Positions 1 through 4,987 of a DNA stretch of 6,180 nucleotides are shown here, one piece after another. Origin of the DNA: MWEH01 sp964392385 (GTDB lineage: Bacteria > Bacillota > Clostridia > Christensenellales > DTU072); assembly GCA_964392385.1 (NCBI GenBank), contig CAYMPR010000053.1, positions 1 to 6,180 of the forward strand, given 5' to 3'. The position numbers were made by a program, and so were the translations under genes. The notes under the pieces are model-generated. The model saw only the letters and a program-made list of their open reading frames with translations, made no database searches and was not told the origin of the DNA. Position 1 is the stretch's first letter, and every line of letters begins with the position of its first letter.

Positions 1-54
1 GTAGAAGAAAAGGCAGAAGACAATTCACAAACAACCTTTGAAGATTTGGTTTAA
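1..54 (+). CDS. 3' end of an upstream gene with an acidic C-terminus (partial)
   Basis: Reading from base 1 gives 17 sense codons and a TAA stop at 52-54. The tail is VEEKAEDNSQTTFEDLV, rich in Glu and Asp. The frame is inferred from its clean stop just ahead of the next ribosome binding site and from the same + orientation as every other gene. The 25-base gap to the next start matches the tight spacing of the cluster. Nothing can be said about function from so short a tail. The acidic bias resembles the acidic region at the end of the last gene in the window, but I would not claim homology. Confidence 0.6.
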   Translation, partial: VEEKAEDNSQTTFEDLV

Positions 55-68
55 GTTTAGGGATATAT

Positions 69-72
69 GGAG
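69..72 (+). promoter_or_regulatory. Ribosome binding site that fixes a TTG start at 80
   Basis: GGAG, followed by seven bases (AAAATAA) and then TTG at 80-82. No ATG lies nearby in this frame, so the spacing supports TTG as the true start of the leucine-rich repeat gene. Confidence 0.75.
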
Positions 73-79
73 AAAATAA

Positions 80-1324
80 TTGAAAGTTTTTTGTTGGAGT
101 TATGAGAGTATATTAAATGCATTAGAATCTGTCGATACAGACATGGTTGCATATTTAGCTAGAAACAACATAACAAGCGAAAAGGCAAATCAATTAGTAT
201 ATGACTTTAATATAGCAAAGAATAAAAACTTAATCAAAGATAATAGTGAAAAGAATCTACAATTATGGATGAAAAAACCTATTGAGGAATTTATAAGGTT
301 TGTCAATAAAACAAAAGAAACTAAAACCAATACGACAATAAGAAAGGAAACTAAAGAGAAAGGTTCGGAATTAGTATTTGAAGATGACAATTGGTATGTA
401 TATTTAATTAAAACCCATACAGCGGCACAGTTATTAGGTAAAGGAACAAAGTGGTGTATCACACAAGATGATAGTAGTTATTTTAGTGATTATTCAAAAG
501 AGGCTACAATATACTTTTTAATTTCAAAAACTCTCCCTGAAACAGATGATTGTTACAAAATAGCATTATTAAAATATGCGGATATGATAAGATACTGGGA
601 CGCAAAAGACCATCAATTACTCAAAATCCCAAAGAAATATACTCTACCAAAGTTTAAGCCCAAGTATTTAGTGACTCCATTTGGGTTAAAAAAATTAGAG
701 GGGAGAAAACATATAGAAAGTGGAGAGTTTTCTGAATTGGGTATAAAAGGGGCGGTAGCCATACCAAATTCAGTTATTACAATAGGGAGTATGGCTTTCC
801 GCCGCAACGAAATAACAACATTAAATCTTGGCAATTCGGTTATTACAATAGAAACAGATGCGTTTGCTGAGAATAGAATATCTGAGGTAAACATATCCGA
901 TTCGGTTATTACAATAGGAATAGATTCGTTTTATAATAATGGAATAGAAAAATTACATATAGGGGATTCAGTTGAAACTATAGGGGATGGTGCATTTTAT
1001 TTAAATAGTATACCAGAAATAAATATACCTAATTCAGTAATTGAAATAGGGATGGGAGCATTTGCTAACAATAGAATAACAAAATTAACCCTAGGCAATT
1101 CAGTTACTACAATAAGAGATTTTGCGTTTTGTCAAAATAAGATATTAGAAGTAACTATTCCCAATTCGGCCATTACTGTGGGTTCTGGTATATTCAGCGG
1201 TTGTAATGAACTTAAACACATATACATAGATAACACAGAAGATTTTGTAAAAAAGAATTGGAGTGAGGGGTGGAAAGACGGTTGTAATGCAGAAGTAATA
1301 TATTTAAGGAAAGAAACGAATTAA
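80..1324 (+). CDS. GTKWC-domain protein with BspA-type (LRR_5) leucine-rich repeats
   Basis: This is a 414-residue protein with a TTG start. Residues 1-95 are mostly helical, charged and linker-like. Residues about 98-200 hold a compact domain with the signature GKGTKWCIT (120-128), then aromatic/acidic residues and hydrophobic strands (ATIYFLIS, 142-149). I recognise 'G-x-G-T-K-W-C' as recurring in uncharacterised proteins of large tailed phages; its function is unknown to me. From residue 230 seven exact 22-residue repeats follow (NSVxTIGxxAFxxNxI pattern), typical of the BspA/LRR_5 class, ending with a canonical SGCNELKHIYI cap near 384-394. BspA-type repeats usually bind proteins or surfaces. 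I see no signal peptide, membrane helix or anchor, so it probably acts in the cytoplasm or on the virion. Role inferred: a recognition module joined to a phage domain. The leucine-rich repeat call is strong; the function is open. Confidence 0.88.
   Translation: MKVFCWSYESILNALESVDTDMVAYLARNNITSEKANQLVYDFNIAKNKNLIKDNSEKNLQLWMKKPIEEFIRFVNKTKETKTNTTIRKETKEKGSELVFEDDNWYVYLIKTHTAAQLLGKGTKWCITQDDSSYFSDYSKEATIYFLISKTLPETDDCYKIALLKYADMIRYWDAKDHQLLKIPKKYTLPKFKPKYLVTPFGLKKLEGRKHIESGEFSELGIKGAVAIPNSVITIGSMAFRRNEITTLNLGNSVITIETDAFAENRISEVNISDSVITIGIDSFYNNGIEKLHIGDSVETIGDGAFYLNSIPEINIPNSVIEIGMGAFANNRITKLTLGNSVTTIRDFAFCQNKILEVTIPNSAITVGSGIFSGCNELKHIYIDNTEDFVKKNWSEGWKDGCNAEVIYLRKETN
767..1228 (+). repeat. 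Seven 66-base coding repeats (22-residue LRR_5 units)
   Basis: Units begin at 767, 833, 899, 965, 1031, 1097 and 1163, with an exact 66-base period and no indels. Each starts AAT/GAT-TC and encodes [N/D]-S-V/A-x-x-I/V-x-x-x-x-F-x-x-x-x-I/L. The first three units share TTCRGTTATTACAATAG almost base for base, so part of the array arose by fairly recent duplication. Later units have drifted, for example GTTGAAACTATAG in unit 4. Typical bacterial BspA units are 23 residues; here the position around the usual 'GC' is one shorter until the last unit. Confidence 0.9.
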
Positions 1325-1360
1325 AATATATTACAATAATAGATATACCAAACAAAAAAT

Positions 1361-1365
1361 AGGGG
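1361..1365 (+). promoter_or_regulatory. Ribosome binding site that fixes a TTG start at 1373
   Basis: AGGGG, followed by seven bases and then TTG at 1373-1375. It lies in the 48-base gap 1325-1372, which is AT-rich and shows no hairpin terminator or convincing promoter. Confidence 0.65.
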
Positions 1366-1372
1366 ATAAAAA

Positions 1373-2080
1373 TTGACCACAGCGGAAGCAATAAAACAAA
1401 TACAATTTAATTTAGGAAAACTAGACGGGATAAAGACTCGTTTAGAGTTAAGCGAAAAGGACTTACAGCAAGTAATAGGCAATTCTTTGAGAGAGCTAAC
1501 GACAAGAGTTGACACCCCGGCTGTTTTAATTGTGCCTTTTTCTTCAGTTATAGATTTATCCTTTTATAAAATAGCCGAGATAATATTTGTAATGCGGTCA
1601 GAGCCACCAACAGGGGTTTCAATGGGTGCCGGGCTAGACCCTTTTTATATGTCTTCGGTAGCAGGGGTATCTCAGCCAAACTCTGCGAACACCCATGCAA
1701 TACTACAAACACAAGCACAATACGCCATAAGGGCAATGGCACAAAATACAGTACAGGCAGAGTTGCAATATATGACAGACTTATATGCGAAAAAGATGTA
1801 TGTAAGTTATGCGGGGGTACAGCCACAAGCATTGTCCATAATATACAAGCCAAAGCTAGAGGTAGTAGAGGACTTGCCAAGTGATTATTGGACTGCTTTA
1901 TTGATACAATTAGCGACAGGGCATTCAAAGATAATATTGGGGAACTTAAGGAGCAAGTATACGGTAAGCAACTCACCTATGCAATTAAACGGGGCTGAAC
2001 TTGTTTCACAGGGCAAAGAGGAAGTGGCTAAGGTGTATGAGGCATTAAAGGACAATAATTTGTTTTTTAACTTAAATTAG
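1373..2080 (+). CDS. Putative phage neck / head-tail connector-type structural protein
   Basis: This is a 235-residue protein from a TTG start, with no signal peptide or credible membrane helix. Features I associate with phage neck or connector proteins are an N-terminal helical region (1-45), a strand-rich stretch with VPFSSVIDLS (54-63) leading to a conserved-looking Val/Ile-x-Arg strand ending at Arg75, and a C-terminal helix pair. The C-terminal part holds LPSDYW (168-173), then a hydrophobic helix with the KIILGNLRSKY pattern (186-196), then a helix of the type 'L-x-G-x-x-L-x-x-x-G-x-x-x-x' (205-220). Residues 76-145 form a Gln/Ala/Ser-rich insert that may be a loop or extended arm. Such proteins join the portal to the tail in the virion. 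The match is from memory of family patterns, so the structural class is more secure than the exact ring position. It lies 17 bases ahead of the next gene. Confidence 0.6.
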   Translation: MTTAEAIKQIQFNLGKLDGIKTRLELSEKDLQQVIGNSLRELTTRVDTPAVLIVPFSSVIDLSFYKIAEIIFVMRSEPPTGVSMGAGLDPFYMSSVAGVSQPNSANTHAILQTQAQYAIRAMAQNTVQAELQYMTDLYAKKMYVSYAGVQPQALSIIYKPKLEVVEDLPSDYWTALLIQLATGHSKIILGNLRSKYTVSNSPMQLNGAELVSQGKEEVAKVYEALKDNNLFFNLN

Positions 2081-2087
2081 TTATATG

Positions 2088-2091
2088 GGAG
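2088..2091 (+). promoter_or_regulatory. Ribosome binding site that fixes a GTG start at 2098
   Basis: GGAG, six bases, then GTG at 2098-2100. It sits in the 17-base gap between the connector-type gene and the zinc-finger gene, so the two are likely co-transcribed and perhaps translationally coupled. Confidence 0.7.
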
Positions 2092-2097
2092 ATAGAA

Positions 2098-3474
2098 GTG
2101 AGAATTAGGAAAATATCAAAAGAAGCAATTTCTGGAAACGCAATATTAAAATTAGCAGAGGGTGGTACGCCCTATTTAACAAAGAAAGAAACAGGGAATA
2201 GGGTTACTAAAAGTATGACAATTCAGTATGAAAAGAATTCTGCACATTGGCAAGACCAAGACGTAGATAAATTATTTCAGACAGGAGTTGAGGGCTTTAC
2301 AATTCCAGTTATAGGTTCTACAGGAACCAAGTATCGTGTAAGGATTGATATATTGGGGTTTTTAGAGCCATTGAAAAAGGCATTTAAGGACAGGGGGTTT
2401 TCGGCAATTTCTGCAGAGAGTGTTTTTAGGAACACTGTATTATCAAATGATATTCGTGTAAAGTGCGAGTGTATGGACTTTGCGACTAAGTTAGCCTATT
2501 GGGCAAAACAGGCAGATTCTCTAACACTAGATTTTGTGCCTGCACCGTTAGGAGCACCCGTTAGAAACCCCGTCAATACATTGGGTATAGCATGTAAGCA
2601 CATAATTCATTGTTTAAAGGATAGGGAAGCATGGGTAGGGATTATGGGCAAGAACCTATTTAATTTTATAAAAGAAGTACATAGAAAAGACAGGATATTG
2701 TTTGACTTGTTAATTAGACCCGCATTAGATATAACAGATGATGAAATATTTGGGCGTCCAATTCGTGGCAAAAAGCCAATAGCGGTGGCACAAGGAAACA
2801 CACAAGGAAATCAAGTTCATGGAAACGGACAGCCACAAGCCTCAAGCCGTGTTGTAGGGGCACCAGTAGTGTCAGGGAGTACTAATACAGCAGGGATAGA
2901 CGGAGATGGCACAACCTCTCACGAAAGTCTTAAGATAAATGAACCTGGAATAAAGGCTGCTAAGGCGGCAAAAGAGGGTTTTCCGGGATATTATTCTGGG
3001 CAAACCACTTATGATACAATACAGAATAAGCTAATAGAAAATGCAAGTTCTAATGGTATAACAATAACTGATTATATTACACCACAAAATGGCACCTTGC
3101 AGATTAGCACTTTAATAAACATTATGAAAAAGTATCCTGCATTGCCTGCGGATAAGTTAAAGCAATTAGGCGACCCAGACATGTCCGTTTCTCATATGGA
3201 AATATTGGCAAAGGGGTGGGCGAATAATTTAGACCTATTTCCTTATGCACAAGAGTTTGATTCTAAAACACTTGAAAAACTTTTCAAGGCCTCACAGAAA
3301 AACTTTCCATTAGAGAAGTTTGCATTGAAAGGATATAACAGTGCACAAATTGGACAATTATTGCGTGCATATTCTATTGATAATGCTTTATATAACAAAC
3401 TTGTAAATGGGAATTATAATTATACTCAAATGCGGGATGAAATCTCAATATTTAAGGATAGTATGCAACCATAG
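2098..3474 (+). CDS. Phage protein with SWIM-like zinc site and C-terminal helical repeats
   Basis: This is a 458-residue protein with a GTG start. The N-terminal domain (1-230) contains VKCECMDF (121-128), then APVRNPVN (153-160) and ACKHIIHCL (165-173). Cys123, Cys125, Cys166 and His168 form a CxC-(40)-CxH set, the ligand pattern of SWIM-type zinc fingers. I recognise the 'C-x-C-x-D-F ... R-N-P ... C-K-H' layout from phage structural clusters. Residues about 231-300 are a Gly/Gln/Asn/Ser/Thr-rich linker, including AQGNTQGNQ encoded by a 12-base tandem repeat. Residues 359-458 hold about four degenerate 25-27-residue helical units with aromatic-x-x-x-Q-[MI]-x-x-[IL] cores. SWIM fingers bind DNA or protein, and virion or assembly function is inferred from position. 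The TAG stop at 3472-3474 overlaps the next gene's ribosome binding site, and that gene is in the same frame. Confidence 0.75.
   Translation: MRIRKISKEAISGNAILKLAEGGTPYLTKKETGNRVTKSMTIQYEKNSAHWQDQDVDKLFQTGVEGFTIPVIGSTGTKYRVRIDILGFLEPLKKAFKDRGFSAISAESVFRNTVLSNDIRVKCECMDFATKLAYWAKQADSLTLDFVPAPLGAPVRNPVNTLGIACKHIIHCLKDREAWVGIMGKNLFNFIKEVHRKDRILFDLLIRPALDITDDEIFGRPIRGKKPIAVAQGNTQGNQVHGNGQPQASSRVVGAPVVSGSTNTAGIDGDGTTSHESLKINEPGIKAAKAAKEGFPGYYSGQTTYDTIQNKLIENASSNGITITDYITPQNGTLQISTLINIMKKYPALPADKLKQLGDPDMSVSHMEILAKGWANNLDLFPYAQEFDSKTLEKLFKASQKNFPLEKFALKGYNSAQIGQLLRAYSIDNALYNKLVNGNYNYTQMRDEISIFKDSMQP
2464..2601 (+). other. SWIM-like CxC...CxH zinc ligand segment
   Basis: Codons for Cys123 (TGC at 2464), Cys125 (TGT at 2470), Cys166 (TGT at 2593) and His168 (CAC at 2599) form the four predicted zinc ligands. 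Between them lies an aromatic helix (DFATKLAYWA) and an Arg-Asn-Pro turn, a spacing longer than in typical cellular SWIM fingers. Zinc binding is inferred from the ligand pattern only. Confidence 0.65.
3172..3471 (+). repeat. Degenerate helical repeats, four units of about 26 residues
   Basis: These are protein-level units in the zinc-finger protein starting near residues 359 (DPDMSVSHMEIL), 386 (EFDSKTLEKLF), 411 (KGYNSAQIGQLL) and 438 (GNYNYTQMRDEI). Each has an acidic or aromatic cap, a Q/H-[MIL] core, a small-residue position, then L-[DEY]-x-x-x-[YFL]-[AV]. This resembles the 'QMxxIRxGLxxGLDVxxYA' repeats common in Bacillota mobile elements and phages. They are not visible as DNA repeats, so they are old. 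The last unit is cut short by the stop codon. Confidence 0.6.
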
Positions 3475-3477
3475 GAG
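3474..3477 (+). promoter_or_regulatory. Ribosome binding site overlapping the upstream stop, driving a TTG start at 3487
   Basis: GGAG, sharing its first G with the TAG stop at 3472-3474, then nine bases before TTG. The in-frame TAG leaves only GAG AAC GAG ATA before this TTG, so no other usual start lies before the predicted catalytic Cys codon at 3496. The start is therefore well constrained. Confidence 0.7.
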
Positions 3478-3486
3478 AACGAGATA

Positions 3487-3807
3487 TTGGGAGATTGTTT
3501 TGTACAGGCATATAATAACTTTTTTGATAGTAGGGATAATAATGTATTACTCGTACACGGAGTAGTAACAGGCAGGGGGAAGATAGAGGGATTAAAGTAT
3601 TTACACGCATGGATAGAGATAGGAGATAAAGTAATAGATACAACAATGTCACTATTTGCGAAAGGCTTTCCAAAAGACGGGTATTATAGATTAGCACAAG
3701 CAGATGAAAAGGAAATGTTCAAGTATAGCAAGCCCAAAGCAATAGAAAAGATACTCAAATATAAGACATATGGACCATGGGAAATAGAGCTAGAAAAATA
3801 TATATGA
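3487..3807 (+). CDS. Small papain/transglutaminase-like fold protein (Cys4-His40-Asp51)
   Basis: This is a 106-residue protein with a TTG start and TGA stop. Landmarks in order are GDCF at 2-5 with Cys4 at the start of a helix, LLVHG at 21-25, a glycine-rich turn TGRGKIEG at 28-35, YLHAWIE at 38-44 with His40, DKVIDTT at 47-53 with Asp51, and a C-terminal YGPWEIE near 95-101. The Cys-His-Asp order and strand spacing match papain-like (NlpC/P60 or transglutaminase-like) folds. I recognise the 'GxCxxxA ... LVHGxVxGxGxxxGxxxxHAWxE ... VxD ... YGPW' layout from small phage and bacterial proteins of undefined activity. It would be cytoplasmic or in the virion, as there is no signal peptide. Possible substrates are a peptide bond, an amide or an isopeptide; none is shown. 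It appears full length. It follows the zinc-finger gene by 12 bases in the same frame. Confidence 0.7.
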   Translation: MGDCFVQAYNNFFDSRDNNVLLVHGVVTGRGKIEGLKYLHAWIEIGDKVIDTTMSLFAKGFPKDGYYRLAQADEKEMFKYSKPKAIEKILKYKTYGPWEIELEKYI

Positions 3808-3834
3808 AAAAGTAAATAATATTTATTTATATAA

Positions 3835-3838
3835 GGAG
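3835..3838 (+). promoter_or_regulatory. Ribosome binding site for the ATG at 3849
   Basis: GGAG (within AAGGAG), ten bases before ATG. It sits in the 41-base gap 3808-3848, which is almost entirely A and T and contains no stem that would act as a terminator. Confidence 0.7.
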
Positions 3839-3848
3839 AAAATAAAAA

Positions 3849-4967
3849 ATGAAAATAAGGGCAATAGAAAGCTCTGAAAGTGCTATGATAAAAGACTTGG
3901 GGTATTGGATTACAAAAGAGATTATAGAAGAAAATGGTTTTTCTACTAGACAGATTGCATATGCATTTCTTGCCGAGTATCCAAAGTATAGGGATATTGA
4001 GTTAGACGCAATAAGAAATGAGATAGCAAAGAATCTCAATAGGATACATTCAGGTGCAAAAGAAAGCGGTATAAAAAGTCAAAAGATAGCGAAAGAGGGA
4101 ATAACGACTGACTTTGCAACTGCCCCTATAAATGCATATATGATTTATGCAAGTTTTAAGCGTGGATATGATGTCACATTAGTAGGGCAAAAACTGTTCC
4201 CATATACTCAAGGACTAACAATAGATATTAGGGGTCAAAATTTATCAAGCGTTTTAAATGTTCTTGAGAATAATAAAAATGCTAATGGGGATACTTTATT
4301 ATCAGAAACAAACTTTATTCTAAAATCCCCTGCATTGCCCGCTAGTTTTATAGCGAGTGGGGCAGATGATGTAGAAATAAGGTTAATAGTAAAAGGTGGT
4401 ATGGGGCTTTCATCACAAGACATAAACAATCTTGTTCTAACCCCATGGGCTGAGATATATAAAGCAGCATATATTGCTTCAAATCCTTATTATAGTAATA
4501 TAGTTGTAGACACGGATTATATAGAGGCCCTTATTACAAATATAAATATGATATCCCCTAACTTTATGAAAGCGGGGTTACACTCTAAACAAGACCCGAA
4601 TATAGGCTTTAGTGGGTTAGTATTATCACAGGGGTTAGGAAGCCAAGCACCGACATTTCCAGCAGTGTCAATTAGCCCAAAAGTATCTAGTTTAGGTGCT
4701 ACTTCACAACAACTCCCAGCATTAATTGTTAGGGACTTGTCTAGTTCATTTGGTATTCAAATAGACCCGGCAGATGTTAAGGTTTCTAGTTCTTCTAATT
4801 CTTTATCGGCTACGGATTATGAGGTTCAAATAGGGAGCAAATCTACTAATGCCGATGCAAAGTTAGTGTCTGATTCACAAACAATAACTTTAATTTTGGT
4901 TATAGATAGGGAAAACTATGCACAAGAGCAATTAATGCAAGACGTACTACATCTTATTGACAGGTAG
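3849..4967 (+). CDS. Uncharacterised protein of the structural cluster, helical N-terminus and strand-rich C-terminus
   Basis: This is a 372-residue protein with an ATG start and TAG stop. I do not recognise it. Residues 1-90 look helical and charged, with an aromatic stretch YWITKEIIEENGFSTRQIAY (19-38). Residues about 95-200 mix strands and helices (GYDVTLVGQKLF, then LTIDIRG, then DDVEIRLIVKGGMG). Residues 200-245 are helical. From about 250 on it is rich in Ser, Gly, Ala, Gln and Val (SISPKVSSLGATSQQ, DVKVSSSSNSLSATDYEVQIG), resembling strand-rich repeats of virion surface or fibre proteins, though with no detectable repeat unit. It ends with a short amphipathic helix (EQLMQDVLHLIDR). There are no cysteines, signal peptide or membrane segment. 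Position between the papain-like gene and the next same-strand gene suggests a virion or assembly role, by inference only. Confidence 0.8.
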   Translation: MKIRAIESSESAMIKDLGYWITKEIIEENGFSTRQIAYAFLAEYPKYRDIELDAIRNEIAKNLNRIHSGAKESGIKSQKIAKEGITTDFATAPINAYMIYASFKRGYDVTLVGQKLFPYTQGLTIDIRGQNLSSVLNVLENNKNANGDTLLSETNFILKSPALPASFIASGADDVEIRLIVKGGMGLSSQDINNLVLTPWAEIYKAAYIASNPYYSNIVVDTDYIEALITNINMISPNFMKAGLHSKQDPNIGFSGLVLSQGLGSQAPTFPAVSISPKVSSLGATSQQLPALIVRDLSSSFGIQIDPADVKVSSSSNSLSATDYEVQIGSKSTNADAKLVSDSQTITLILVIDRENYAQEQLMQDVLHLIDR

Positions 4968-4977
4968 TATAATATAA

Positions 4978-4981
4978 GGAG
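4978..4981 (+). promoter_or_regulatory. Ribosome binding site for the ATG at 4988
   Basis: GGAG within AAGGAGAG, six bases before ATG, in the 20-base gap after the TAG at 4965-4967. Confidence 0.75.
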
Positions 4982-4987
4982 AGAAAA

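Noticed and set aside
1325..1372. Search for a terminator or promoter in the longest gap
   Set aside because: No stem with a T-run and no paired -35/-10 hexamers are visible in this 48-base AT-rich gap; only the AGGGG ribosome binding site is supported.
1548..1976. 142-codon open frame on the - strand, and shorter - strand frames elsewhere
   Set aside because: They lie wholly inside + strand genes with good ribosome binding sites and recognisable protein patterns. Their translations look like random hydrophobic and Ser/Leu-rich sequence with no domain pattern.
2078..2101. TAG recoded as an amino acid, as in some gut phages: reading through TAG at 2078 and 2093 ends at TGA 2099-2101, overlapping the next GTG start
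   Set aside because: No gene here needs an internal TAG to reach full length, and each TAG stop is followed at once by a ribosome binding site and start. Reading through the TAG at 4965 would run about 40 bases into the next gene. The GTGA overlap is probably coincidence.
1820..2840. ACAGCCACAAGC occurring near 1822 and near 2828 as a dispersed repeat
   Set aside because: Both copies encode Q-P-Q-A in unrelated genes with no shared flanks; a 12-base match is weak evidence.
3824..3831. TATAAATA read on the - strand in the 41-base gap
   Set aside because: It would drive transcription against all genes in the window. The gap is almost pure A and T, so the motif is expected by chance.
4541..4548. 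TATAAATA, the T4-type late promoter motif, on the + strand
   Set aside because: It is inside a coding region (encoding part of NINM) in very AT-rich DNA and no gene starts downstream of it. Chance is the simpler explanation.
4957..4973. TTGACA and TATAAT, perfect -35 and -10 hexamers
   Set aside because: They are only five bases apart instead of about 17, and TTGACA lies in the coding end of the upstream gene. A transcript from this TATAAT would start almost at the ribosome binding site of the gene at 4988.
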